Under the pieces are notes generated by a model. The model saw nothing but the letters and a program-made list of their open reading frames with translations, was not told where the DNA came from and did not search any database. A DNA stretch of 64,000 bases from Candidatus Binatia bacterium (GTDB taxonomy: Bacteria; Desulfobacterota; Binatia; HRBIN30; BPIQ01), in NCBI GenBank assembly GCA_026004195.1, contig BPIQ01000002.1:806585-870584 (forward strand), written 5' to 3'. Of this stretch, positions 56,077-64,000 are shown in pieces. The position numbers were made by a program, and so were the translations under genes. Every line of letters starts with the position of its first letter. Within the stretch, counting starts at the first letter, position 1.

Positions 56077-57270
56077 TCACGGTAAGACCAGGAAGTCCCG
56101 CTGCGGTCGCACACCCTGGGTGTGGAGATTGACGGCCGCGGCGCCGCTCGAGGGACGGAACTCCTCCGCCACGGCCAGAAGCGTGTGGCCGTGGTCGGAG
56201 TGATCGTCCGCCACGCCCCGAATGCGCGTCTGGCCCGTGAGCGTCCCCGCCACCTGGGCGCTGAAAATCGAGCGGTTGTTCACCTGCGTGTCGATGTTCG
56301 AGAGCTGGATGTTCCGGAAGCACTCGACGAAGCGGCTCGTCGAAAAACGCTGTTCGAACTCGTTGAACACGAGGAACTGCACCGTCGTGCGTCGGAATTC
56401 CTGCCGGAGGAAATCCTGCGAACAGGGGACGAACGTCACGTGCGTGGTGATCTGCTCGCCGGTGACGGGGTCCGTGGCCAGGTCGAAAAAGTGGTCGAGA
56501 ATCAAGATGTTCGGGCAACCGCTGTACTCCACTCCCGGATCGCCGTCCCGCCCGAGAACGAGAATCCGGTTACCGTCGTTCTGGGGCATGGCCCGCAGCC
56601 CGATGGCGTTGTACGTGGAGACGTCGGTCAACACGTCCGTACCCGACTGGATCCCTTCCACGATCGACGCATGGCCATAGAGGTCGTTACGCGGGAGCGG
56701 CTGGTCGTTCTCGTCCACGACGACGCACTTGAGCTCTCCGACGAACGGGTCCTCGGGAACCGGTGGGATCCGGCTTCCTGCATTGCTCTGGCCCCCGGGA
56801 CCCACGCGGAAAACGCCGTCGAGAGCAAAGCAAGGGTCGTTGTTGCCCGGATCGGCGTCGATTCCGTCGGGTGTCGAAGGGCAGTCGACCGCCCCGCGCG
56901 AGACGAGCCAGGCAACGGGCTGGTTCTGCGTCAGAACGACCCGGAAGTCCGTCTCCTGCCACTGCGGCTCGCAGGTGCCGGTGCATTCGGGCTCGTCGAG
57001 AAAACGGGCGTCCGTGATACACCTTCCTTCACCGTTCACGCACCTCGGGGTGGCGTTCACGTAAAAGCAGTTGACCGTAAGGGGCGTATTCGACCGGTTG
57101 GCGAGACGTACGATCGTGTCCACCCCGTTCGACGTGTCGACGACGAGCTTCGGAAAGACCACGATGGCCGCAGCCTGGTCCGACTGGACGTCGGCCCGAA
57201 CCCCGGGGGTCCACGCCACGAGCGCGAGCCCCGCCGCGACTCCCGAAAAGAAAAGGCGCATGCTCCTCAT
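56077..57270 (-). CDS. Secreted array protein, type A
   Basis: Predicted 397 residues. AAGGGGAG precedes the ATG at 57270; the signal peptide is FFSGVAAGLALVAWTPGVRA. Type A motifs: VVFPKLVVDTSNGVDTIVRLANRS, CFYVNATPRCVNGEGRC, ECTGTCEPQW, QPVAWLVSRGAVDC, DPFVGELKC, YNAIGLRAMPQNDGNRILVLG, EYSGCPNILILDHFFD, VPCSQDFLRQ, VFNEFEQRFSTS, VECF, GTLTGQTRIRGVADDHSDHGHTL (shown in parts). The last residues end in DFLVLP. Second gene of the first pair, 35 bases after its B partner. Confidence 0.8.
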   Translation of the reverse strand: MRSMRLFFSGVAAGLALVAWTPGVRADVQSDQAAAIVVFPKLVVDTSNGVDTIVRLANRSNTPLTVNCFYVNATPRCVNGEGRCITDARFLDEPECTGTCEPQWQETDFRVVLTQNQPVAWLVSRGAVDCPSTPDGIDADPGNNDPCFALDGVFRVGPGGQSNAGSRIPPVPEDPFVGELKCVVVDENDQPLPRNDLYGHASIVEGIQSGTDVLTDVSTYNAIGLRAMPQNDGNRILVLGRDGDPGVEYSGCPNILILDHFFDLATDPVTGEQITTHVTFVPCSQDFLRQEFRRTTVQFLVFNEFEQRFSTSRFVECFRNIQLSNIDTQVNNRSIFSAQVAGTLTGQTRIRGVADDHSDHGHTLLAVAEEFRPSSGAAAVNLHTQGVRPQRDFLVLP

Positions 57271-57305
57271 CGTCCGAGGCTCCCCTTCACGAAACTCCGG
57301 CCGTG

Positions 57306-58490
57306 TCATGGCCGCTCCGGAACCACGACCAGGTCCCCGAGAGCACGCTCCCCGCTCACGTGCAGGTTGAAAGCCGTCCGGCCCTCGGTCGGCCCGTGCA
57401 ACTCCTCCATGACCCCCACCAGGCCGGGATCGGCTCCGGCCGAGACCATACGGGTCTGCGCGTAGCGTGTCCCGAGGTTGGCTTCGCTGAAGATCGGGTT
57501 GATCTCCCCCAACCGAAAGTTCTCCCAGCACTCGACCGTCGTGCTCGTGGAGAAAGGCTCCTCGAACTCGTTGTAGACCACGAACTGGACCACGACCCGT
57601 GCGGGAATTTGCCTCTCGAAGTCCTGCGTGCAAGGAACCAGGGTGAGCTCCGAGAAAACCGGCACTTGCTGGCCCAAGAGCGCCCGGACGGCGGGGTTGC
57701 TCGCTCCCTCCGCGTAGTGAGTCGTGAAAAGCACATCCGGGCAGCCCGTGTATTCGGCGCCAGTCGGACACGATGCGCGTGGCTCCCCGCCCAGACAGAG
57801 AACGTTGTCGCTGTTGTTCGTGTCGAAGCCGAGAAGGCCGATGGCGTTGTACTTGCGGGCTGCCCTCGGCGCCGGTGTCGAGAGGAGGGTAGCCTCTCCT
57901 TTCAGGTGATTTCCGCTGATGGGCGCTCCGGACTGATCGACCTCGATGCACTTGAGCTCGCCCTCGAAGCCCGGAGGAACCGGCGGAATCCTACCCGGGT
58001 CGAAACCCGCGCCCTCGCACATGGTGTTCGAGCAGAGGCCACTCTGGCAGTCGCTCGGGAACTCGCACGGGGCCCCCTCGTCCGCACCCCCCACGCAGGT
58101 TCCTCTGAGACTGCAGGCCGGATCGAAGGGGTTCGTCGTCCGCCCCTCCGAGACCCGCCAGTGGGTCGGCTGCTGTCGGGTAAGAACGATGTCGAAGTCC
58201 ACCTCCTGCCACTGCCGAGGGTTGGTGGGCCCCGGTGGCAACTCCGGGTCGAACGGCGCGGCGTTCACGTAAAAGCAGTGGGCGTACACGACGGAGTTGG
58301 ACGTGTTCGAGATCTGGATGATCGTGTCGGTGGTAGCACCCGGGGCCGGATCCTCGAAGAGAACCTTGGGAAACACGAGAATCGAGGCACTTCTTTCCGT
58401 CGTCACCTCCGCCGCGGCCGTAGCGGCGAGGGCCAGGCTGCACAGACCCCCGAGAACCACGGATCGAAAGCGCTGCCCTGACCAACCCAT
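57306..58490 (-). CDS. Secreted array protein, type B, with Cys-rich insert
   Basis: Predicted 394 residues. AAGGAG precedes ATG 58490; the signal peptide is LGGLCSLALAATAAA. Shared type B motifs: SASILVFPK, DTIIQISNTSNSVV, CFYVNA, QPTHWRVSEGRTTNPFDP, GELKC, NHLKGEAT, YNAIGLLG, EYTGCP, VPCTQDFERQ, VYNEFEEPFSTS and VECW. The insert CSLRGTCVGGADEGAPC plus CQSGLC, at residues 126-158, has six or seven Cys and is like Cys-rich repeats of many secreted proteins. The C-terminus ends VVVPERP. First gene transcribed in the array, with its own promoter. Confidence 0.8.
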   Translation of the reverse strand: MGWSGQRFRSVVLGGLCSLALAATAAAEVTTERSASILVFPKVLFEDPAPGATTDTIIQISNTSNSVVYAHCFYVNAAPFDPELPPGPTNPRQWQEVDFDIVLTRQQPTHWRVSEGRTTNPFDPACSLRGTCVGGADEGAPCEFPSDCQSGLCSNTMCEGAGFDPGRIPPVPPGFEGELKCIEVDQSGAPISGNHLKGEATLLSTPAPRAARKYNAIGLLGFDTNNSDNVLCLGGEPRASCPTGAEYTGCPDVLFTTHYAEGASNPAVRALLGQQVPVFSELTLVPCTQDFERQIPARVVVQFVVYNEFEEPFSTSTTVECWENFRLGEINPIFSEANLGTRYAQTRMVSAGADPGLVGVMEELHGPTEGRTAFNLHVSGERALGDLVVVPERP

Positions 58491-58551
58491 TTCCCGAAAC
58501 TCCTTCCCGAGGGGGCAGAACACCCCCCGCCGATACCGGAACGGCGCCGAG

Positions 58552-58580
58552 CTTATAGCGAGCCGGGAGCGCCGTTTCAA
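58552..58580 (-). promoter_or_regulatory. Predicted promoter of the first array pair
   Basis: On the minus strand, TTGAAA (58575-58580) and TATAAG (58552-58557) are 17 bases apart. The leader to ATG 58490 is about 55 bases. GGCC (58589-58592), in GGCCGTTTTGG, lies eight bases upstream of the -35 box, matching the other two pairs. Confidence 0.75.
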
Positions 58581-58663
58581 GCCAAAACGGCCTTGCCTAG
58601 GGAAAAATTCTCGGGTCTTGCACGGCGCCACGAGCCGGCTCTTCGCGCACCGCCCTGGCCCGG

Positions 58664-59581
58664 CTAGTCCGGAACGACTGTGACCCAGTCCTTGTCGAGG
58701 TCGAGCCGCCTCGTCGTGACGTCCCGGTACATCCTCTGAAGCTTCTGCGTCACGGGGCCGGGCTTCCCGCTCCCCACCTGCCGGTCGTCGACTTCACGGA
58801 TGGGCGTCACCTCCGCGGCGGTCCCCGTCATGAACACCTCGTCGGCCACGTAGAGCTCGTCGCGGGTGATGTTCTTTTCCTCGAGCGGGACCCCGAGCTC
58901 GCGCAGGAGGACCATCACGGTATCGCGCGTGATTCCTGGCAGAGCCGAGGTGAGGGGCGGCGTCCGTACCACGCCCCTGCGGACGACGAAAATGTTCTCC
59001 CCGCTGCCCTCGGAGACGTAACCGTCGGAATCGAGGAGGAGCGCTTCGTCGTAACCCGATCGCCGGACTTCTTTCGTGGCCAGGATCGAGTTCACGTAAT
59101 GGCCGCAAACCTTGGCTTTCGTCATGAGCGAATTCGGCGAAAACCTCTGGAACGACGCCGTCTTGGCTCGAATCCCCCTCGCCACGCCCTCCTCGCCGAG
59201 GTACGACCCCCAGGGCCACGCTGCCACGGCCACCCTCACCGGGTTGTCGGCGGCGAGACCCATCTCGCCGTCCCCGAGAAAAGCAATGGGCCGGATGTAG
59301 CAGGACTTGAGACCGTTCACCCGCACCGTTTCCACGCAGGCGGCCGAGAGCTCGGCCGCGTCGTAGGGCAGCTTCATTCCGACGATGTGGGCGGAATCGA
59401 CGAGCCGCTCGATGTGTTCCTTCAGGCGGAAAATCCCGGCCTTGCCGTCGTGTCCCTCGTAACAGCGGATCCCTTCGAACACCCCGAGGCCGTAGTGGAG
59501 GGTGTGCGTGAGAACGTGGATTTGCGCCCGCTCCCAGTCCACGAACTTCCCGTCGAGCCAGATTTTTTCCGTCTTCTCCAC
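58664..59581 (-). CDS. ilvE: Branched-chain amino acid aminotransferase IlvE
   Basis: Predicted 305 residues, fold-type IV PLP enzyme that makes leucine, isoleucine and valine from their keto acids. The N-terminus LDGKFVDWERAQIHVLTH and GLGVFEGIRCY, the catalytic lysine K157 in TKAKVCGHYVN, ALLLDSDGYVSEGSGENIFVV and the C-terminal FMTGTAAEVTPI match. Length is typical. It follows trmFO by 30 bases, in the dprA-topA-trmFO-ilvE order. The array starts 174 bases downstream of its stop. Confidence 0.95.
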   Translation of the reverse strand: MEKTEKIWLDGKFVDWERAQIHVLTHTLHYGLGVFEGIRCYEGHDGKAGIFRLKEHIERLVDSAHIVGMKLPYDAAELSAACVETVRVNGLKSCYIRPIAFLGDGEMGLAADNPVRVAVAAWPWGSYLGEEGVARGIRAKTASFQRFSPNSLMTKAKVCGHYVNSILATKEVRRSGYDEALLLDSDGYVSEGSGENIFVVRRGVVRTPPLTSALPGITRDTVMVLLRELGVPLEEKNITRDELYVADEVFMTGTAAEVTPIREVDDRQVGSGKPGPVTQKLQRMYRDVTTRRLDLDKDWVTVVPD

Positions 59582-59611
59582 GTGTGCCCCCGGCCGCTTT
59601 CGGACCGCTCT

Positions 59612-60976
59612 TTACTCCGCGCCCCGCGTGGAAGCCAGATGGCGCTCGTCGATTTCCCGGGCGAGGCCGTGCCGGAGAATCCAGGCGTCCATGTCGCGAA
59701 GCGCTCGGGCGGCCTGCCGGCGGCGCCGCTCGGCGCCGCGAGCGCCGGGAACCGGCGGGAAGAGGCCGAAGTTCGCGTTCATCGGCTGGAAATCCCGCCT
59801 CTGCGGGTCGCAAACGTAGGCGAGGACCGACCCGAGGGAAGTGGTCGGCGGGGGGACGAGCAGCGGCTCGCCCCGAAGTCTGCGGGCGGCGTTGATCCCG
59901 GCGAGAAGCCCCGCCGCCGCCGACTCGACGTAGCCTTCCACCCCGATGAGCTGCCCGGCCAGAAAGACATCCGGATTCGCCCTGAGCTGGAGAGTCGGGA
60001 GCAAAACACGGGGCGAATTGACGAACGTGTTCCGGTGGAGGCTCCCGAGACGGACGAACTCGGCCTTCTCGAGGCCCGGAATCATACGGAAGACCCGCCG
60101 CTGTTCGGGATACTTCATCCGCGTCTGGAACCCTACCATGTTGTAGAGAGTCGCGTTGCGGTCGTCCTGCCGGAGCTGGACCACGGCATAGGGGCGCTCG
60201 CCCGTCCGGGGATCGACGAGGCCGACCGGACGCATGGGCCCGAAAGCCAGCGACTCCCGGCCCCGACGCGCCATCTCTTCGATGGGCATACAGCCTTCGA
60301 AATAGATGCAGCGCTCGAACTCGCGGGTGGGCACCTTCTCCGCCGCCAGAAGGGCATCGACGAAGGCGTAGTACTGCTCCCGGGTCAAAGGACAATTGAT
60401 GTAATCTTCGCCCCCTTTGTCGTACCGGGAAGCCCGGAAGGTCACCTCCGGGTCGATGGACTCGGCCGTCACGATGGGCGAGATGGCATCGTAGAAGTAG
60501 AGGTACTTCTCGCCGAGGACCGACTGCAGGTGCGAGGAGAAGCTCGGCGAGGTGAGGGGTCCCGTGGCTACGATCACGATGCCGGGCGGGATGCGTTCGA
60601 GCTCCTCTCGGACCACCTCCACGAGCGGGTGCCCCTCGACGAGCGAAGTGACCCCTTCTGCGAAAAGCTCCCGATCGACCGCGAGGGCCGCTCCGGCCGG
60701 CACCTGGCAACGGTCCGCGACCTCCATGATGACGGACCCGAGCTTCCGCATTTCCTCCTTGAGGACTCCCACGGCGGTGTCGAGCGTGTTGTTCCGGAAG
60801 GAGTTCGAACACACGAGCTCGGCGAGCTTCTCGGAGCGGTGCGCCTCGGTCTGCCGCCGGGGCCGCATTTCGTAGAGCCGCACCGGGACCCCGCGGCACG
60901 CGAGCTGCCAGGCAGCTTCGCTACCGGCGAGTCCCCCACCGACGACGGTCACGAACTCCTCGTGTCGCGCTCTCAT
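59612..60976 (-). CDS. trmFO: Methylenetetrahydrofolate-tRNA-(uracil-5-)-methyltransferase TrmFO
   Basis: Predicted 454 residues. The FAD motif [14 protein letters not shown] is at 13-26; the conserved Cys in [11 protein letters not shown] (C56) is a candidate catalytic residue. TrmFO forms m5U54 in tRNA using methylenetetrahydrofolate and FADH2. The long [15 protein letters not shown]-like [32 protein letters not shown] and FGLFPP segments fit. The gene lies 24 bases after topA, an order shared with many deltaproteobacteria and Firmicutes. It replaces TrmA, which is not seen. Confidence 0.96.
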   Translation of the reverse strand: MRARHEEFVTVVGGGLAGSEAAWQLACRGVPVRLYEMRPRRQTEAHRSEKLAELVCSNSFRNNTLDTAVGVLKEEMRKLGSVIMEVADRCQVPAGAALAVDRELFAEGVTSLVEGHPLVEVVREELERIPPGIVIVATGPLTSPSFSSHLQSVLGEKYLYFYDAISPIVTAESIDPEVTFRASRYDKGGEDYINCPLTREQYYAFVDALLAAEKVPTREFERCIYFEGCMPIEEMARRGRESLAFGPMRPVGLVDPRTGERPYAVVQLRQDDRNATLYNMVGFQTRMKYPEQRRVFRMIPGLEKAEFVRLGSLHRNTFVNSPRVLLPTLQLRANPDVFLAGQLIGVEGYVESAAAGLLAGINAARRLRGEPLLVPPPTTSLGSVLAYVCDPQRRDFQPMNANFGLFPPVPGARGAERRRRQAARALRDMDAWILRHGLAREIDERHLASTRGAE

Positions 60977-61000
60977 CTCCCAGCCTCGAACGGAGTCCTC

Positions 61001-63499
61001 TCAGACGGCCTCGGCTTCCGCAACGGTCTCGCGATACCGGCAACCTTCGCTCAGGCAGCGTCGGACCGTGCCGTCGCGTTTGGTCGTTTTCTCCACGAGA
61101 AACGGCGCCTCGCACCGGGGGCACGGCTCGGGGACGGGACGGTCCCCCGTCGCGAACCGGCACTCGGGATAGCGACTGCAACTGAAGAACGTCTCGCCAC
61201 GGCGTGACTTCTTTTCGAGGACCTCACCCTCTCGGCACTCCGGGCACGGGAGCCCCGTCGGAATGGCGCGGGCCAGCGAACGTACATTCTTGCACTCCGG
61301 ATATCCGGTGCAACCCAGGAACTTCCCGTAACGGCCGAATCGGACCCGCATCGGTTTTCCACATTTGTCGCAAACCTCGTCCGTCGTTTCGTCCTCGAGG
61401 ATGCGGAGGTTGCCCTCGGCGTCGCGCACGAAGTTTTTCGTGTTCTTGCACTCGGGGTACTTCGAGCAGGCGAGAAACTCCCCCGACCGTCCCCACTTGA
61501 TGACCATGGGTGCCCCGCAAGCGTCGCACAGGATGTCCGTGGGATAGCCCTCGCGCTTCACGTCCCGCATCTTCGCTTCGGCCTGCGCGAGGTCGCGCGA
61601 AAAGGGTTCGTAGAACTTCTGCATGGCCTCCACCCACTTCCGCTTGCCTTCCTCGATCTCGTCGAGGTCGCTCTCCATGCGTGCCGTGAACTCCACGTTG
61701 AAAATGTCGGGAAAGGCTTCGACCAGGAGGTCGCTCACCAGAAAGCCGAGCTCGGTCGGGCGCAGCCGCCGGGATTTGTCCTCGACGACGTAGTTCCGGT
61801 CGAGGATCGTGGACACGATGGTCGCATACGTCGACGGCCGGCCGATGCCTTTTTCCTCGAGCTCTCGGATGAGGGTGGCTTGCGTGAACCGCGGCGGTGG
61901 CTGCGTGAAATGCTGCGCCGGCACGAGCTCGAGGAGCCGAAGTTCTTCGCCCTCCGAAAGGTTCGGGAGAAGCCCCTCGGGCGCCTCTTCCTCGGACTCC
62001 TCCCCTTTCCCCTCGGGCTCTCCCCCTTTCGCCTCGGTCTCCAGGCCCTTTGCCTCCTCCTGCCCGCCGTTTTCGTCTTTCTCTTCCGTGTACACCCGCA
62101 TGAAGCCGTCGAACTTCAGGATCTGCCCGCTCGCCCGGAACACGGTCCCGTCGGCTTCGATTTCGATGATCGTCTGGTCGAAGACCGCGGGCTTCATCTG
62201 GCTCGCGACGAACCGGTTCCAGACGAGCGTGTACAGGGCCAGTTCCTCCTTGCTCAGGTAGGGAGCGACCCGCTCGGGAGTGTGCTCCATCGAAGTGGGC
62301 CGAATCGCTTCGTGGGCGTCCTGCGTCCCCTTCTTGTTCTTGTAGGCGAGAGGCTGCTCGGGGAGGTAGTCGAGGCCGAATTTCTCCCGGATCCAGCCTC
62401 GAACGGCCTCGAGCGCCTCGGGGGCCGTCCGCACCGAGTCGGTTCGAATGTACGTCACGAGCCCCACGGCACCCTCGGGACCGAGTTCGACCCCCTCGTA
62501 GAGCCTCTGCGCGATCCGCATCGTACGGCTCGGCCGGAACCCGAGCTTGCGCGCGGCCTCCTGCTGGAGCCTCGGCGTCGTGAAGGGCGGAGCCGGGTTC
62601 CTTTTCCGTTCCTTGCGTTCGACCTTCGTGACACGCCAGGTAGCCGAGCGGAGGCGGTCGACGAGCTCGCGAGCCGCTTCCTCGTTTTCGATCCGGAAAC
62701 TCCGGGGGTCGAGCTTTCGGTCCCCGATCCGAACGAGCTTGGCCTCGAAGGGCGGCGGGACGGAACCTTCGAGTTTCGCGGTCAAGGACCAGTACTCGAC
62801 CGGGACGAAGGCCCGGATCTCGCGCTCCCGCTCGCAGATGAGCCGGAGAGCCACGGACTGGACTCGCCCGGCGGAAAGCCCGCGGCGCACTTTTTTCCAG
62901 AGGAGCGGCGAAACCTGGTAGCCCACGAGCCTGTCCAGGATCCGGCGCGTCTGCTGCGCCTCGTAAAGGCGACGGTCGAGATCTCGCGGGTTCTCGAGTG
63001 CCTGGAGAACCGCCCGCTTGGTGATCTCGTGGAAGAGAACCCGCCGGATCCGGGGGTCCTTGGGCTGTGCCGGTCCCGGCGAAGTTTCCACCCGCCGGGC
63101 CTCGGACTCGGCGGTGGGAGCGCCGTCGTCTTTTTTCGCTTTTTTTGTCCGCTTGCCGTTTCTTCCCTGCTTGCCGTCCTGGCTCTCGCCCTCTTCGTCC
63201 CGCGAGATCGTTTGCGCGATGTGCCAGGCGATGGCCTCGCCTTCGCGGTCCGGGTCGGGCCCCAGGTAGATGCGTTCCTTGTCCCTGGCTGCCTTGCGGA
63301 GCTCCTCGATGATTTTCCCCTTTCCCCGGATGACGTGGTATTCGGGCTGGAACCCCTTTTCGATGTCGACCCCGAGCTTCGTTTTCGGCAGGTCGAGAAT
63401 GTGCCCCACCGACGCCCTCACCTCGTAGTCGCGCCCGAGGTACTTCTTGAGGGTCTTGGCCTTGGCAGGGGATTCTACGATGACGAGATTTTTCGCCAC
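61001..63499 (-). CDS. topA: DNA topoisomerase I TopA
   Basis: Predicted 832 residues, type IA topoisomerase that relaxes negative supercoils. The Toprim domain has VIVESPAKAKT (E9) and DPDREGE (D82, D84). The active-site tyrosine is Y350 in GLVTYIRTDS. C-terminal zinc-finger units include CDACGAP...CSKYPEC, CDKCGKP...CTGYPEC, CPEC...CSRYPEC and CPRCEAP, four in all. Charged low-complexity inserts at about 101-148 (Lys/Glu rich) and about 480-515 (Glu/Gly rich) lengthen it. It follows dprA by nine bases. Confidence 0.97.
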   Translation of the reverse strand: MAKNLVIVESPAKAKTLKKYLGRDYEVRASVGHILDLPKTKLGVDIEKGFQPEYHVIRGKGKIIEELRKAARDKERIYLGPDPDREGEAIAWHIAQTISRDEEGESQDGKQGRNGKRTKKAKKDDGAPTAESEARRVETSPGPAQPKDPRIRRVLFHEITKRAVLQALENPRDLDRRLYEAQQTRRILDRLVGYQVSPLLWKKVRRGLSAGRVQSVALRLICEREREIRAFVPVEYWSLTAKLEGSVPPPFEAKLVRIGDRKLDPRSFRIENEEAARELVDRLRSATWRVTKVERKERKRNPAPPFTTPRLQQEAARKLGFRPSRTMRIAQRLYEGVELGPEGAVGLVTYIRTDSVRTAPEALEAVRGWIREKFGLDYLPEQPLAYKNKKGTQDAHEAIRPTSMEHTPERVAPYLSKEELALYTLVWNRFVASQMKPAVFDQTIIEIEADGTVFRASGQILKFDGFMRVYTEEKDENGGQEEAKGLETEAKGGEPEGKGEESEEEAPEGLLPNLSEGEELRLLELVPAQHFTQPPPRFTQATLIRELEEKGIGRPSTYATIVSTILDRNYVVEDKSRRLRPTELGFLVSDLLVEAFPDIFNVEFTARMESDLDEIEEGKRKWVEAMQKFYEPFSRDLAQAEAKMRDVKREGYPTDILCDACGAPMVIKWGRSGEFLACSKYPECKNTKNFVRDAEGNLRILEDETTDEVCDKCGKPMRVRFGRYGKFLGCTGYPECKNVRSLARAIPTGLPCPECREGEVLEKKSRRGETFFSCSRYPECRFATGDRPVPEPCPRCEAPFLVEKTTKRDGTVRRCLSEGCRYRETVAEAEAV

Positions 63500-63508
63500 T
63501 TTTTCGCC

Positions 63509-64000
63509 CTAATCCGGTTCACTCCCCGAAAGTGCGAAGTACTTGCCGGGATATTGCACGACGGCTCCCTCGAGTTCGAGCCCGAGCAAGGCTTCCAAAA
63601 TCGTGCCTACCGGTGCACCCATTTTCGCGCAAAGCGCGTCTATATGGTGCGGCCCCCCTTGTAAACACCGGAGCAACCGGTCCTCGAACTCCGGGCGATC
63701 CCGTCGCCGCTCCTCCCGAGACGCGGTCCGGAGGCGGGAAGGAGCGATCTCCTCGAGGATGTCGGCCGCCGTCTCCGTCAGTTTGGCGCCCTGCCGAATC
63801 AAGCGGTGCGGCCCTCGCGAGAGAGGGCCGATCGGGCCCGGCACGGCGAACACCTCGCGCCCCTGGTCGGCTGCCCACCTTGCCGTGATCAGGGAGCCGC
63901 TGTGCTCCCCGGCTTCCACCACCACGGTCCCCACGGTCATCCCGGCGAGAAGCCGGTTCCGCCGCGGAAAGTGCCCCGCCTCCGGCCCGACACCCGGAAG
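63509..64000 (-). CDS. dprA: DNA-processing protein DprA, N-terminus beyond the right edge
   Basis: Partial; the frame is open to the right edge and reads 163 residues of the C-terminal part. The Rossmann segment FPRRNRLLAG, VVEAGEHSGSLITARWAADQGR and VFAVPGPIGP are DprA signatures. The last 60 residues (DRPEFEDRLLRCLQGGPHHIDAL and following) form the winged-helix DprA_WH domain. DprA loads RecA onto incoming single-stranded DNA during transformation. The stop lies nine bases before topA. Confidence 0.93.
   Translation of the reverse strand, partial: LPGVGPEAGHFPRRNRLLAGMTVGTVVVEAGEHSGSLITARWAADQGREVFAVPGPIGPLSRGPHRLIRQGAKLTETAADILEEIAPSRLRTASREERRRDRPEFEDRLLRCLQGGPHHIDALCAKMGAPVGTILEALLGLELEGAVVQYPGKYFALSGSEPD

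Larger units (their letters stand above)
50927..58580 (-). repeat. Three tandem copies of a two-gene (B-A) secreted-protein operon
   Basis: Six genes at 57306-58490, 56077-57270, 54795-55946, 53593-54766, 52115-53466 and 50927-52081 encode related secreted proteins on the minus strand. In transcription order they read B, A, B, A, B, A. Within a pair the gaps are 35, 28 and 33 bases; between pairs they are 130 and 126 bases and hold promoters. Both subtypes share motifs including ILVFPK, CFYVNA, GELKC, YNAIG, GCP, VPCxQ and NEFE. The first two pairs are most alike; the last pair is the most divergent. Confidence 0.85.

Noticed and set aside
58581-58663. Intrinsic terminator after ilvE
   Set aside because: GAGCCGGCTC is a palindrome but the T-rich stretch is about 30 bases away, so the structure is not convincing.
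61880-63664. A 594-codon open frame antisense to topA
   Set aside because: No family motifs, and it mirrors the third-position bias of topA. The same applies to antisense frames at 320-2938, 35729-37831, 37651-40002 and 58794-60899.
1-64000. tRNA, rRNA, CRISPR, IS or prophage genes
   Set aside because: Almost all sequence is covered by coding genes of the chromosome type; no repeats, transposase or structural-RNA motif was recognised in the short gaps.

Overview
This is a 64 kb piece of a very GC-rich, gene-dense bacterial chromosome. It looks Gram-negative: there are many Sec signal peptides, several lipoproteins, a DacB-type penicillin-binding protein and a c-type cytochrome. The gene mix is dprA-topA-trmFO linkage, flavin-dependent ThyX, BKACE and amidohydrolase-2 enzymes, and secreted proteins with thrombospondin-3 or Cys-rich modules. 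This suggests a deep-branching deltaproteobacterium-like lineage (Desulfobacterota/Myxococcota/Binatota type). That placement is inference; no rRNA or tRNA gene is visible to confirm it. I see no IS element, prophage or CRISPR array.

Layout. 1-5.4 kb: a truncated lipoprotein, a VWA protein and a CbbQ/NorQ-type AAA+ ATPase (one minus-strand operon), then an FAD oxidoreductase. 5.4-12.2 kb: membrane-anchored parvulin, sulfatase-fold enzyme, 3-methyladenine glycosylase, TPR zinc-ribbon protein, lipoprotein and GT39-like glycosyltransferase. 12.1-20.8 kb: larC with an ImmA/IrrE peptidase, then a seven-gene minus-strand run purH-purD-purE-sua5-DUF1015-DUF309-thyX. 20.9-26.6 kb: thiS-thiG-thiE, a NUDIX hydrolase, an orphan member of the secreted family described below, a class III aminotransferase, a small membrane protein and a thrombospondin-3 protein. 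26.6-38.2 kb: the primary sigma factor, a secreted beta-helix protein, SDR, YjbQ, DacB, amidohydrolase and BKACE, and a minus-strand operon of DUF2135 lipoprotein, cytochrome-c/beta-propeller protein and sirtuin. 38.2-50.9 kb: DUF255 thioredoxin-domain protein, LOG family, alcohol dehydrogenase, purine permease, a PrpD/pterin dehydratase/carboxyltransferase/ferritin-like operon, a flippase-like membrane protein, purB and a split-barrel oxidoreductase. 58.6-64 kb: dprA-topA-trmFO-ilvE.

The most unusual region is 50.9-58.6 kb. Six paralogous secreted-protein genes lie in one orientation and alternate strictly between two subtypes (B-A-B-A-B-A in transcription order). They form three tandem copies of a two-gene operon. 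Each pair has its own near-consensus sigma-70 promoter (TTGACA or TTGAAA, 17 bp, TATAAG) and a conserved GGCC element just upstream of the -35 box. Two members carry single-base frameshifts, and some B members carry extra Cys-rich modules. A seventh, solitary member lies at 23 kb with its own promoter. I do not recognise a characterised function for this family.

The window is extremely compact. Many neighbours overlap as ATGA or GTGA, and seven convergent gene pairs overlap at their 3' ends.
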